Notes: a model not told the origin generated them from the letters alone. A stretch of 64,000 nt of DNA from Ramlibacter albus (GCF_014297445.1 NZ_JACORU010000012.1:62001-126000), one strand, 5' to 3'; shown: positions 41,756-50,194, counted from the stretch's first letter. Program-made: numbers and translations.

Positions 41756-42928
41756 TTAGCGTGGAGGAAAACTGTCGCCTTGGCGAAACGGCGAGCGCTC
41801 GGCGAGGTGCTCGAGGTAGTTCTCGATGCCCTGGCCTTCACGCTCGAGGAATCGCTCGACCGCGTCGGCAAAGGCCGGGTGGGCCAGCCAGTGCGCGCTG
41901 GTGGTGCGCACCGGCATCAGCGCGCGCGCCATCTTGTGCTCGCCCTGGGCGCCGCCTTCGAATCTGGTGAAGCCGTGCTCGATGCACCACTGCAGCGGCT
42001 GGTAGTAGCAGGCTTCGAAGTGGAGGCAGTCCACGCGCTCCAGGGCGCCCCAGTAACGGCCGTAGGCGACGTTGTCGGCGACGGCGATCAGGCTGGAGGC
42101 GATGGGCCGGCCGCGCCGCTCGGCAATGAACATCAGCCAGCACTCGGGCATGTCGGCCGCCATCCGCGCGAAGAAGTCGCGCGTGAGGTAGGGCGGGTTG
42201 CCGTGCTCGAGGTAGGTGCGCTCGTAGCAGCGGTAGAAGAAGTCCCAGTCGGCCCGCGCGATGTCCGCGCCGCGCGACCAGCGGAACGTGACGCCCGCTT
42301 CGGCCACCTTGCGGCGCTCCTGGCGGATCTTCTTGCGCTTGTCCTGCGCGAGGCTGGCGAGGAATGCGTCGAAGTCGCTCCAGCCCGCGTGGGTCCAGTG
42401 GAACTGGACGTTGTGGCGCAGCATGAGGCCCGCATCTTCGCAGGCCGCGACGTCCTCGTCCTCGGTGAACAGCAGGTGCAGCGACGACAGCTCTTCCTTG
42501 CGGCAGTACGCGAGCAGCGCGTCCACGAGCGAGCGGCGCGCTTTCGCGTCACGCGCGAGCAGCCGAGGCCCGGGCACGGGCGTGAAAGGCACGGCCACCA
42601 GCCCCTTCGGGTAGTACGCGAGCCCATGCTGCTCGTACGCATTGGCCCAGGCCCAGTCGAACACGTACTCGCCGTACGAATGCGCCTTCACGTAGAGCGG
42701 GCAGGCCGCATGCAGCTCGCCGCCGCGCCACAGCGTGAGGAAGCGCGGCGTCCAGCCGGTGCGGGGCGTGGCACTGCCGCTGCCGTGCATGGCAGCAAGG
42801 TACGCATGGCGCACGAAGGGCGAAGCGCCCGCAGGCAGCAGCGCGTCCCATTCGGAGGCTGTTACCTCGCCCGGTGCACCGAGCACCCGGGTGACATAAT
42901 CGTTTGCGACTCGACTCAACGCTGCCAT
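41756..42928 (-). CDS. GNAT-superfamily / peptidogalycan biosynthesis-like N-acyltransferase
   Basis: A 390-residue protein of the family once called DUF482, a double-GNAT fold related to FemABX transferases. Recognisable blocks are PFVRHAYLAAMHGSGSA, CPLYVKAHSYGEYVFDWAWANAY, KKIRQERRKVAEAGV, YLTRDFFARMA, RYWGALERVDCLHFEACYYQ and FEGGAQGEHKMARALMP. Members are annotated as N-acetyltransferases, but the reaction is not established. Its start is head-to-head with nadE: the two ATG codons share two bases (CATG at 42926-42929). A GTG about 36 nt inside would relieve this. No signal peptide. Confidence 0.84.
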   Translation of the reverse strand: MAALSRVANDYVTRVLGAPGEVTASEWDALLPAGASPFVRHAYLAAMHGSGSATPRTGWTPRFLTLWRGGELHAACPLYVKAHSYGEYVFDWAWANAYEQHGLAYYPKGLVAVPFTPVPGPRLLARDAKARRSLVDALLAYCRKEELSSLHLLFTEDEDVAACEDAGLMLRHNVQFHWTHAGWSDFDAFLASLAQDKRKKIRQERRKVAEAGVTFRWSRGADIARADWDFFYRCYERTYLEHGNPPYLTRDFFARMAADMPECWLMFIAERRGRPIASSLIAVADNVAYGRYWGALERVDCLHFEACYYQPLQWCIEHGFTRFEGGAQGEHKMARALMPVRTTSAHWLAHPAFADAVERFLEREGQGIENYLEHLAERSPFRQGDSFPPR

Positions 42929-44579
42929 GCCCCTCAAGATCTGCGTCGCCCAGCTCAACCTGACGGTCGGCGACATCGCCGGCAACTCCCAGAAGATCAT
43001 CGACGCGGCGCGCGCTGCCTATGAACGCGGTGCGCGGCTCGTCGTCACCCCGGAACTCTCCATCTGCGGCTATCCCGCGGAGGACCTGTGGCTGCGGCCC
43101 GCCTTCATGGCTGCCTGCGATGATGCCGTGAAACGGGTGGCCCATGAACTCGCGGGGTTGAAGGGGCTGCATGTCGTCGTTGGCCATCCGCACGGCCGCT
43201 CGCTCAAGAGCAAGTCGGTGCAGGTGCAGCAGCGCTACAACGCGGCCAGCGTGCTGGCCGACGGCAAGGTCATCGAGACCTACGCCAAGCGCGAGCTTCC
43301 GAATTACCAGGTGTTCGACGAGTACCGCTATTTCACGCGCGGGCAGGGCACCTGCGTGTTCCAGGTGGAAGGCGTGAGCGTCGGGCTCATCATTTGCGAG
43401 GACGCGTGGTTCGACGAGCCGGCCAACCTGGCGCTCGCTTCCGGCGCGCAGCTGCTCGTGGTGCCGAACGCATCGCCGTACCACGCGAACAAGGACGCCG
43501 AGCGCATCGGCCGCATGGGCGAGCGCGCGCGGGCCGTGGGGCTGCCGCTCGTGTACGCGCACCTCGTCGGCGGCCAGGACGAGGTGGTGTTCGACGGCGC
43601 CTCGTTCGCGGTCAACGCCGACGGCGTGCTCGCCGCGCGCGCGCCGAGCTTCCGCGAGGACCTGTTCTTCGTCGACGTCGACGATTCGGTGAATATCTCC
43701 GGGCCGATGGCGCCGGACCCCGTGGCCGAAGCGGAGCTCTGGGACGCGCTCGTCACCGGGGTGCGCGACTACGTGACCAAGAACGGCTTCCCCGGCGTGC
43801 TGCTGGGGCTGTCGGGCGGCATCGACTCCGCGCTGGTGCTCGCGATCGCCGTGGACGCCTTGGGCAAGGACAAGGTGCGCGCCGTGATGATGCCGTCGCC
43901 CTACACGGCCGACATCTCGTGGCTGGACGCGCGCGACATGAGCCAGCGGCTGGGCGTGCAGTACGAGGAGATCGGCATCACGCCGATGTTCGAGGCGTTC
44001 AAGGGCGCGCTCGCCAACGACTTCGCGGGCCTGCCGGAGGACACCACGGAGGAGAACATCCAGGCGCGCATCCGCGGCGTGATCCTGATGGCGCTTTCCA
44101 ACAAGTTCGGCAGCATCGTGCTGACCACCGGCAACAAGAGCGAGATGGCCACGGGCTACTGCACGCTGTACGGCGACATGGCCGGCGGCTTCGCGGTGAT
44201 CAAGGACGTGATGAAGACGACGGTCTTCAAGCTCGCGCGCTGGCGCAATGCGAACGACCCGTACGGCACCGGCGCCAACCCGATCCCGGAACGCATCATC
44301 GTGCGCCCGCCCAGCGCGGAACTGCGGCCCGACCAGGTCGACCAGGACAGCCTGCCGCCCTACGAGGTCCTCGACGACATCCTCTCGCGCTACATGGAGT
44401 TCGACCAGGGTGTCGACGAGATCGTGGCCGCCGGCTTCGACCGCCCCGTGGTGGAGAAGGTGGCGCGGCTGGTGCGCATCAACGAGTACAAGCGCCGGCA
44501 ATCGCCTGTGGGCATCCGGGTCACTCACCGCAGCTTCGGCAAGGATTGGCGGTATCCTATTACCAACAAATTCCGCTGA
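42927..44579 (+). CDS. nadE: Glutamine-dependent NAD+ synthase
   Basis: A 550-residue two-domain enzyme making NAD+ from nicotinate adenine dinucleotide, ATP and glutamine. Residues 1-255 form a nitrilase-type amidase with the triad E43 (VVTPELSICGYP), K121 (YAKRELPNYQVFDE) and C157 (LIICEDAWF) that releases ammonia. Residues 285-550 form the synthetase with PP-loop LGLSGGIDSALV (296-302) and TTGNKSEMATGYCTLYGDMAGG. The start MPLKICVAQLNL is conserved, so the ATG at 42927 is firm although it overlaps the divergent gene. glnB follows 16 bp downstream. Confidence 0.97.
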   Translation: MPLKICVAQLNLTVGDIAGNSQKIIDAARAAYERGARLVVTPELSICGYPAEDLWLRPAFMAACDDAVKRVAHELAGLKGLHVVVGHPHGRSLKSKSVQVQQRYNAASVLADGKVIETYAKRELPNYQVFDEYRYFTRGQGTCVFQVEGVSVGLIICEDAWFDEPANLALASGAQLLVVPNASPYHANKDAERIGRMGERARAVGLPLVYAHLVGGQDEVVFDGASFAVNADGVLAARAPSFREDLFFVDVDDSVNISGPMAPDPVAEAELWDALVTGVRDYVTKNGFPGVLLGLSGGIDSALVLAIAVDALGKDKVRAVMMPSPYTADISWLDARDMSQRLGVQYEEIGITPMFEAFKGALANDFAGLPEDTTEENIQARIRGVILMALSNKFGSIVLTTGNKSEMATGYCTLYGDMAGGFAVIKDVMKTTVFKLARWRNANDPYGTGANPIPERIIVRPPSAELRPDQVDQDSLPPYEVLDDILSRYMEFDQGVDEIVAAGFDRPVVEKVARLVRINEYKRRQSPVGIRVTHRSFGKDWRYPITNKFR

Positions 44580-44595
44580 CCTCCTCCACCGCCCC

Positions 44596-44934
44596 ATGAA
44601 ACAGATCACCGCCGTCGTCAAACCGTTCAAGCTCGAGGAAGTGCGCGAGGGCCTCGCCGAGTGCGGCGTCACGGGCCTGACCGTCACGGAGGTCAAGGGG
44701 TTCGGGCGCCAGAAGGGCCACACCGAGCTCTATCGCGGCGCCGAGTACGTGGTGGACTTCCTGCCGAAGGTGAAAGTGGAAGTGGTGGTGAAGGACGAGG
44801 ACGTGGACCGCTGCGTCGACGCCATCATCCGCGCCGCGCGCACCGGCAAGATCGGCGACGGGAAGATCTTCGTCACGTCGGTGGAGCGCGTGGTGCGCAT
44901 CCGCACGGGCGAGGTGGACGAGAGCGCCGTCTAG
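44596..44934 (+). CDS. glnB: Nitrogen regulatory protein P-II
   Basis: A 112-residue trimeric signal protein of nitrogen control. It senses ATP/ADP and 2-oxoglutarate and acts on NtrB and GlnE. The T-loop HTELYRGAEYVVDFLPK includes Y51, the uridylylation site. The B-loop region ARTGKIGDGKIFV and the C-loop (ERVVRIRTGE) are intact. It follows nadE by 16 bp, so it is likely in the same transcript; this nadE-glnB order is common in betaproteobacteria. The stop lies in a 12-bp palindrome, TCTAGATCTAGA, shared with the convergent LOG gene. Confidence 0.96.
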   Translation: MKQITAVVKPFKLEEVREGLAECGVTGLTVTEVKGFGRQKGHTELYRGAEYVVDFLPKVKVEVVVKDEDVDRCVDAIIRAARTGKIGDGKIFVTSVERVVRIRTGEVDESAV

Positions 44935-44936
44935 AT

Positions 44937-45524
44937 CTAGATCCGCGAAAGGTCGATGCGCGTGCCGCGCCCCGCGGCCTGCACCAGCTCCTGCATCAGT
45001 GCCTCGGGGTCTTCGCCCACCCGCAGCAGGTCCATCTGCCAGCTGCTCATGAACCCGCTCGCGACGCTTTGCGAGAGGAACTGCAGCAGCGCGTCGTAGT
45101 AGCCGCCGCTGTTGAGCAGGCCCACGGGCTTGTCGTGGTAGCCCAGCTGCTTCCACGTCCACGCCTCGAAGAACTCCTCGAAGGTGCCGATGCCGCCGGG
45201 CAGCGAGAGGAACGCGTCCGCGCGCGCCGCCATCATCGACTTGCGCTCGTGCATGTTGGCCACGACGTGCAGCTCGGTGCAATCGCGCTTGGCCCACTCG
45301 CGCTCGACCAGCGCCTGCGGGATGATGCCGACCACGCGGCCGCCCGCGGCGAGCGTGGCGTCGGCCATGACGCCCATGAGGCCGTTGTTGCCGCCGCCGT
45401 AGACCAGCTGGCCGCCATGGTCGCCGATCCAGCGGCCGACGGCCTGCGCAACCTGCGCGAACACGGGCGTGTCGCCCAGGCGCGAGCCGCAGTAGACGCA
45501 AAGCGAAAACGCCGGTGCGCTCAT
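44937..45524 (-). CDS. LOG-family nucleoside monophosphate phosphoribohydrolase (TIGR00730)
   Basis: A 195-residue Rossmann protein of the LOG family, which splits cytokinin-type or AMP-like nucleotides to base and ribose 5-phosphate. It begins with the strand FSLCVYCGS and has LVYGGGNNGLMGVMADAT. The family active-site motif PGGxGTxxE is present as LPGGIGTFEEFFEAWTW, together with ERKSMM. In bacteria the physiological substrate is often AMP or unknown. The ATG overlaps the dgkA stop by 4 bp. Convergent with glnB, 2 bp apart. Confidence 0.9.
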   Translation of the reverse strand: MSAPAFSLCVYCGSRLGDTPVFAQVAQAVGRWIGDHGGQLVYGGGNNGLMGVMADATLAAGGRVVGIIPQALVEREWAKRDCTELHVVANMHERKSMMAARADAFLSLPGGIGTFEEFFEAWTWKQLGYHDKPVGLLNSGGYYDALLQFLSQSVASGFMSSWQMDLLRVGEDPEALMQELVQAAGRGTRIDLSRI

Positions 45525-45922
45525 GCGAACCTCTGCACGAGGGCCGCGGCCCAGATTCCGCCCGCGAGCAGGCACGCGAGCAGGACGGCCGCACTGCCCA
45601 TGTCCTTTGCGCGCTTGGACAGCTCGTGCCGCTCGAAGCCGATGCGGTCGATGGCCGCTTCGACGGCGGTGTTCAGCAGCTCCACGATCATCACCAGCAT
45701 CACCGAGCCCGCGAGCAGCGCCACCTCCACCCACGTGCGGCCCAGCCAGAACGACGCGGGGATCATGACGATCGCGGCGAGCACCTCCTGGCGGAACGCG
45801 GTTTCGCTCCAGCCGGCGCGCAAGCCGGCGAGCGAATAGCCGGCAGCATGCCAGATGCGCGAGAGGCCGCTGCGCAGCTTCTGCGGGTTCACCGGCGTCA
45901 AGGCTTCGTGGGGCGTCGACAT
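45521..45922 (-). CDS. dgkA: Diacylglycerol kinase
   Basis: A 133-residue small integral-membrane kinase, which recycles diacylglycerol to phosphatidic acid. Three membrane helices are visible. The conserved catalytic and lipid-binding stretch reads MIVELLNTAVEAAIDRIGFERHELSKRAKDMGSAAV, with E in VELLNTAVE and the N-terminal FRQEVLAA. The start at 45922 gives MSTPHEALTPVNPQ; longer upstream frames are not conserved. Its stop overlaps the LOG start by 4 bp. The RDD gene ends 26 bp upstream on the same strand. Confidence 0.93.
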   Translation of the reverse strand: MSTPHEALTPVNPQKLRSGLSRIWHAAGYSLAGLRAGWSETAFRQEVLAAIVMIPASFWLGRTWVEVALLAGSVMLVMIVELLNTAVEAAIDRIGFERHELSKRAKDMGSAAVLLACLLAGGIWAAALVQRFA

Positions 45923-45947
45923 GGGCTGGATTGTGGCGCAGCGCGCG

Positions 45948-46451
45948 TCAGGGCTTGCTGCGCGGGGCGTCGACGAGCCGCGTCCCCGCCCAGGCGTCAT
46001 GCCAGAACTGCCGCTGCGGGTGGAAGCGCGAGAGCACGGCCCACACCGCCACCCAGCCGGCCACCAGCACGGCCACTTCGGCAGGCCGCAGGTGGAAAGG
46101 CGCGAGCACGGCCAGCGGCGGCACGAACCAGATCCATGCGAGCACGTAGCGCAGCAGCGCGCGGCCCTGCGTGATCGGCAGCCCGCGGGCGTCGACGACA
46201 CGGATGTTCCACGTGCGCATGGCCAGCGTCTGCCCACGCGACCAGAAGTAGGCGAAGTAGACGCCGAAGACGACGAAACAGAAGGCTTGCAGCAGCGGCC
46301 GGCGCTCGTCGATGCCGCTGCGCACCTGCCCGATCGTGCTGAACAGCCACCCGGCCACGAACACCACGCCGAACAGCAGGATGCCTTCGTACACCCAGCA
46401 AGCCATCCGGCGCCGCAACGGGGGCGCCACCAACGAGTCCACGGTGTTCAA
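45948..46451 (-). CDS. RDD-family membrane protein
   Basis: A 167-residue membrane protein with four hydrophobic segments. Here the N-terminal Arg-Asp-Asp signature of the RDD family is replaced by RRRMACWVYEGIL, and the second family block appears as GQTLAMRTWNIRVVDARG. Function is unknown for the family; some members act in ion homeostasis. It is the last gene of the sigma factor operon: its start overlaps the DUF3106 stop by 4 bp. The C-terminus QFWHDAWAGTRLVDAPRSKP fits the family's closing H-D motif. Confidence 0.88.
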   Translation of the reverse strand: MNTVDSLVAPPLRRRMACWVYEGILLFGVVFVAGWLFSTIGQVRSGIDERRPLLQAFCFVVFGVYFAYFWSRGQTLAMRTWNIRVVDARGLPITQGRALLRYVLAWIWFVPPLAVLAPFHLRPAEVAVLVAGWVAVWAVLSRFHPQRQFWHDAWAGTRLVDAPRSKP

Positions 46452-47125
46452 TGCTTGGTGTCGGAAGCGGCGGGGGCCGGCACGAGGTGGTTCTCGAGGC
46501 TGTCCGTCGTGGCCGCGATGCGCGGCGCCTTGGTGTCACCCACCTGCGGCTTCGGCACCTTGGCCAGGCGCTGGGGCGAGACCGGCTTGACGGCCGGGGC
46601 CGTGGGCGGCGGCGGCGGCTTCACTGCGGCGGCGCCGGCGGCCAGACGCTTCTTTTCCTCGGCGGGCAACTGCTGGTAAGCCTCCCACGCCGCCTTCTTG
46701 TCGCTGGGCGCGACCTTCTTCGTCTCTTCGAAGTTCAGGCGGGCGGTGGTGCGCTGCTGGGGCGAGAGAGCCGCCCATTCGGTCATGCGGCTGCGCAGCT
46801 TGGCCTGCCCGGCGGGGCTCATGCGCGGGTAGCTCTCGGCCAGCGCCAGCCACTTGCGCTTGTGCGGCTCGCTCAGGCTGCGCCAGCTGGCGCCCAGCGG
46901 CGCGAGGGTTTGCTGCTGCACGGGCGTGAGCTCGGACCAGAGGGGCTTGGCCTCTTCCTTCTGAGTTGCGGCGGGGGGCCGGGCGGGCGCAGCCTTGCGA
47001 GCGGAGGAGGCGCCGGGCATGTGGAGCCCCGGCACCTGGGCCTGGGCGGTCATCCATGCGGAGGCCGCCGCGCCGGCGGATACGCAGGCAGCGAGGAGGG
47101 CGAGCGCGAGATTCCTTGCGCTCAT
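46448..47125 (-). CDS. DUF3106 exported protein
   Basis: A 225-residue protein with a signal peptide (NLALALLAACVSAGAAASAW). The body is a repeat of helical W-x-x-L/L-S-P units: LWSELTPVQQQTLAPLG, WRSLSEPHKRKWLALAESYPRMS and RMTEWAALSPQQRTTARLNFEE, the DUF3106 pattern. A Pro/Ala-rich tail follows. Function unknown; the repeats resemble those of periplasmic stress chaperones such as the CpxP/Spy group only in a general way. It lies 4 bp after DUF3619 and overlaps the RDD gene, so it belongs to the sigma factor operon. Confidence 0.87.
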   Translation of the reverse strand: MSARNLALALLAACVSAGAAASAWMTAQAQVPGLHMPGASSARKAAPARPPAATQKEEAKPLWSELTPVQQQTLAPLGASWRSLSEPHKRKWLALAESYPRMSPAGQAKLRSRMTEWAALSPQQRTTARLNFEETKKVAPSDKKAAWEAYQQLPAEEKKRLAAGAAAVKPPPPPTAPAVKPVSPQRLAKVPKPQVGDTKAPRIAATTDSLENHLVPAPAASDTKH

Positions 47126-47129
47126 GCCC

Positions 47130-47558
47130 TTATTGCCCGCCGGTGCGCAGGAACTGGGCGAAGCCCGGGTCGGTGTACGCCTGCGGGGGCAGGTCGTCCG
47201 TGAGGAGCTGCACGTCCACCTCGGCCAGCTCGGACGCGCGGCGCTCCGACTGCGCGGTGTGGATCAGGATCAGGCCGCCGGCCAGCACGATGATCGGCAG
47301 CGCGGAGGCGATGCGCCCCCAGAGGTTCAGGCCGTCCTCGCCGAAGGTGAGCGCGGCGGCGCCGCCCATGCCGAGCACGGTGCGGGCGGGGCGCGGCTGG
47401 GCGACTTTACGGTGGGCCACGGCCTGGACACGGGCGGCGCGCAGCCGCTCCGAGATGTCGTAAGGCAGCTCGTGCGCGGCCTGCTGCAGCCGCGATGCGA
47501 CCTTTCGGCCGAATTCGTCCGTCATTTGCAGGGCAGGGGCAGAGTTGGTGTGGCTCAT
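47130..47558 (-). CDS. DUF3619 single-pass membrane protein, candidate anti-sigma factor
   Basis: A 142-residue protein with a cytoplasmic N-terminal half (EFGRKVASRLQQAAHELPYDI, ERLRAARVQAVAHRK), one membrane helix (ALPIIVLAGGLILIHTAQ) and about 40 residues outside. This is the topology of anti-sigma factors. Its start overlaps the stop of the ECF sigma gene by 4 bp, as cognate sigma/anti-sigma pairs often do. No zinc-binding anti-sigma motif (H-x3-C-x2-C) is present. The anti-sigma role is inferred from topology and position. Confidence 0.85.
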   Translation of the reverse strand: MSHTNSAPALQMTDEFGRKVASRLQQAAHELPYDISERLRAARVQAVAHRKVAQPRPARTVLGMGGAAALTFGEDGLNLWGRIASALPIIVLAGGLILIHTAQSERRASELAEVDVQLLTDDLPPQAYTDPGFAQFLRTGGQ

Positions 47559-48121
47559 AGTTGTATTCCCTTCGCCTTCAGCGCTTTGCCGAGGGCCTGG
47601 ACTGCACGTGAACAGTGCGTCTTGACGCTACCTTCCGAGCAGCCCATGGCCGCCGCCGTTTCGGCCACGTCCATGTCCTCCCAGTAACGCATCAAAAACG
47701 CTTCCCGTTGACGGGCAGGCAGCTCCATGATCTCGGCTTCGATCTCACGCAAGATCTGCGCCCGGCGCGTGGAATCTTCGGCACTTTCAGACTGCTGGGA
47801 TACGTCCTGCGCCGCATAAGTTTCCAGCAGGTCGAAATCGCCGTCCTCGCCGGGGGCTTCGAAGTCGCTCAGGTTGGAGAAAAGGGCGTTGCGCGTCTTC
47901 TGGCGGCGGAAGAAGTCCAGCGTGCAGTTGGACAGGATGCGCTGGAAGAGCATGGGCAGCTCCTGCGGCGGCTTGTCGCCGTAGTGCTCGGCGAGCTTCA
48001 TCATGCTGTCCTGCACGATGTCGAGCGCCGCCTCCTCGTCCCGGACGTGGTAGATGGTGCGCTTGAAGGCCCGCTTTTCGACCGACTTGAGGAAGCCGGA
48101 AAGTTCGTTCTCGGTTGCCAA
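47555..48121 (-). CDS. RNA polymerase ECF sigma factor (TTG start)
   Basis: A 188-residue sigma-70 family factor of the ECF type. Region 2 is EEAALDIVQDSMMKLAEHYG followed by PMLFQRILSNCTLDFFRRQK. Region 4 is ELPARQREAFLMRYWEDMD and AAAMGCSEGSVKTHCSRAVQAL. The linker is long and acidic. The start is TTG at 48121; no in-frame ATG exists before an upstream stop at 48143. It heads the operon sigma-DUF3619-DUF3106-RDD, a set conserved in Burkholderiales. Its regulon is unknown. Confidence 0.92.
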   Translation of the reverse strand: MATENELSGFLKSVEKRAFKRTIYHVRDEEAALDIVQDSMMKLAEHYGDKPPQELPMLFQRILSNCTLDFFRRQKTRNALFSNLSDFEAPGEDGDFDLLETYAAQDVSQQSESAEDSTRRAQILREIEAEIMELPARQREAFLMRYWEDMDVAETAAAMGCSEGSVKTHCSRAVQALGKALKAKGIQL

Positions 48122-48332
48122 GGAGCTGTAGGGCCTGTCTCTTTATGGTCGAGCTGCGGGTGAGCCGGAAATTATCGGCCATAATCCGTCCTGCAAGTCA
48201 AAAGGCAAACGAGCCCGGGTCCGGCGATGCGAAAGGCACGCCCATGGCACGAGGTTCTAAGTCCTGACGCAGCTCCACAAGGGCGAGCGAGGGGCACCCA
48301 ACAGGTCGTCACTGACACCCGAAAGGTTGATC
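48122..48332. promoter_or_regulatory. Divergent regulatory region between the sigma operon and ilvI
   Basis: This 211-bp gap carries, on the minus strand, TTGACT (48201-48196) and GATAAT (48176-48171) with a rather long 19-bp spacer, a possible sigma-gene promoter. On the plus strand CATAAT (48180-48185) could serve ilvI and would give a leader of about 140 nt. A very short ORF MARGSKS (48244-48267) lies in that leader; it is not rich in branched-chain codons. No terminator hairpin is seen. Confidence 0.35.
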
Positions 48333-50108
48333 ATGGAAATCTCGAAGGCGGAAATCTCTTCCGCCGCGGCTGCCACAGCCAACAACACCCAAGAACTCCG
48401 CGGCGCGGAAATCCTCGTCAAGGCGCTCCAGGCCGAAGGCGTCAAGTACGTCTGGGGCTACCCGGGCGGTGCGGCGTTGCACATCTACGACGCCATGTAC
48501 AAGCAGGACACCATCCAGCACGTGCTGGTGCGCCACGAGCAGGCGGCGGTGCATGCGGCCGATGGCTATGCGCGTGCGACGGGCGAAGTCGGTGTGGCGC
48601 TCGTCACGTCGGGCCCCGGCGTCACGAATGCGGTGACCGGCATCGCCACCGCGTACATGGACTCGATCCCGCTGGTGCTGATCACCGGCCAGGTTCCCAC
48701 GGCGGCCATCGGCCTGGACGCTTTCCAGGAATGCGACACCGTCGGCATCACGCGCCCCATCGTCAAGCACAACTTCCTGGTCAAGGACGTGCGCGACGTC
48801 GCCGAGGTGATGAAGAAGGCCTTCCACATCGCGCGTTCGGGCCGCCCCGGCCCGGTGGTGGTCGACATCCCGAAGGACGTGTCCTTCAACAAGACCGCGT
48901 ACACGGGCTACCCCGACAAGGTGGAGATGCGCTCGTACAACCCGGTGCGCAAGGGCCATGGCGGGCAGATCCGCAAGGCGGTGCAGCTGCTGCTGGCGGC
49001 CAAGCGCCCGTACATCTACACCGGCGGCGGCGTGATCCTGGGCAATGCCACCGACGAACTGCGCACGCTGGCCAACATGCTCGGCTTCCCGGTCACCAAC
49101 ACGCTCATGGGCCTGGGCGCCATGAGCGGCACCGACCCGAAGTTCCTCGGCATGCTGGGCATGCACGGCACGATCGAAGCCAACAACGCCATGCAGAACT
49201 GCGACGTGCTGCTGGCCGTGGGCGCGCGCTTCGACGACCGCGTGATCGGCAACCCCAAGCACTTCGCGCAGAGCGAGCGCAAGATCATCCACATCGACAT
49301 CGACCCGTCGTCCATCTCCAAGCGGGTGAAGGTCGACATCCCGATCGTGGGCGACGTCAAGGACGTGCTGGCGGACTTCATCGCGCAGATCCGCGAAGCG
49401 GGCGCCAAGCCGGACAAGGACGCGCTCAATGCCTGGTGGGAGCAGATCGACGGCTGGCGCAAGAAGGATTGCCTCAAGTACGACCGCGGCAACCGCGACG
49501 TGATCAAGCCGCAGTACGTCGTCGAGACGCTGTGGAACATGACCAAGGACGTCGACACCTACGTCACGTCCGACGTGGGCCAGCACCAGATGTGGGCCGC
49601 GCAGTTCTACAAGTTCAAGGACCCGCGCCGCTGGATCAACTCGGGGGGTCTCGGCACCATGGGCGTGGGCATCCCGTACGCGATGGGCATCAAGCTGGCC
49701 AAGCCGGACAGCGAGGTGTACTGCATCACCGGCGAGGGCTCGGTGCAGATGTGCATCCAGGAGCTCTCGACCTGCCTGCAGTACAACACGCCGATCAAGA
49801 TCATCTCGCTGAACAACCGCTACCTGGGCATGGTGCGCCAGTGGCAGGAGCTCGACTACGAGGGCCGCTACAGCCACAGCTACATGGACGCGCTGCCCAA
49901 CTTCGTGAAGCTGGCCGAGGCCTATGGGCACGTGGGCATGCTGATCGAGCGGCCGCAGGACGTGGAGCCGGCGCTGCGCGAAGCGCGCAAGCTCAAGGAC
50001 CGCACCGTCTTCATGGACTTCCGCACCGACCCGACGGAGAACGTCTGGCCGATGGTGAAGGCGGGCAAGGGCATCACCGAGATGCTGCTCGGGTCCGAGG
50101 ATCTTTAA
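48333..50108 (+). CDS. ilvI: Acetolactate synthase large (catalytic) subunit
   Basis: A 591-residue ThDP-, FAD- and Mg-dependent enzyme making acetolactate or acetohydroxybutyrate for valine, leucine and isoleucine. The catalytic glutamate is E69 in VRHEQAAVHAADGYAR. The FAD region reads GARFDDRVIGN. The ThDP motif runs from GEGSVQMCIQELST to LNNRYLGMVRQW (GEG ... NN; the usual first Asp is E here). The ATG at 48333 has GAAAGG upstream; a TTG two codons earlier is less likely. The first 20 residues (Ala/Ser-rich) extend beyond the usual start. First of ilvI-ilvH-ilvC. Confidence 0.96.
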   Translation: MEISKAEISSAAAATANNTQELRGAEILVKALQAEGVKYVWGYPGGAALHIYDAMYKQDTIQHVLVRHEQAAVHAADGYARATGEVGVALVTSGPGVTNAVTGIATAYMDSIPLVLITGQVPTAAIGLDAFQECDTVGITRPIVKHNFLVKDVRDVAEVMKKAFHIARSGRPGPVVVDIPKDVSFNKTAYTGYPDKVEMRSYNPVRKGHGGQIRKAVQLLLAAKRPYIYTGGGVILGNATDELRTLANMLGFPVTNTLMGLGAMSGTDPKFLGMLGMHGTIEANNAMQNCDVLLAVGARFDDRVIGNPKHFAQSERKIIHIDIDPSSISKRVKVDIPIVGDVKDVLADFIAQIREAGAKPDKDALNAWWEQIDGWRKKDCLKYDRGNRDVIKPQYVVETLWNMTKDVDTYVTSDVGQHQMWAAQFYKFKDPRRWINSGGLGTMGVGIPYAMGIKLAKPDSEVYCITGEGSVQMCIQELSTCLQYNTPIKIISLNNRYLGMVRQWQELDYEGRYSHSYMDALPNFVKLAEAYGHVGMLIERPQDVEPALREARKLKDRTVFMDFRTDPTENVWPMVKAGKGITEMLLGSEDL

Positions 50109-50118
50109 ACCCAACGGA

Positions 50119-50163
50119 CGGCGAAGCTATTGGTCGCCGAGCCCGCTGCTTACCGGCAGCGGG
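50119..50163 (+). ncRNA. Structured ilvI-ilvH intergenic RNA (candidate cis-regulator)
   Basis: The 86-nt spacer contains two perfect hairpins: CGGCGA-N9-TCGCCG (50119-50139) and CCCGCTGC-TTACCG-GCAGCGGG (50142-50163). A GA-rich run follows, and there is little Shine-Dalgarno sequence next to the ilvH ATG. A structured motif named ilvH RNA has been described in betaproteobacteria upstream of this gene; I cannot verify a match here. Confidence 0.45.
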
Positions 50164-50194
50164 GGAGGGCGCCGAAAAGCCGAGCCGGTTTGAC

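Noticed and set aside
44930..44941. Palindrome TCTAGATCTAGA between glnB and the LOG gene as a terminator
   Set aside because: It is 12 bp without loop or T-tract, and consists mainly of the two convergent TAG stop codons. It cannot form a useful hairpin.
48244..48267. Short ORF MARGSKS in the ilvI leader as an attenuator peptide
   Set aside because: It contains no Ile, Leu or Val codons and no terminator hairpin with a T-tract follows.
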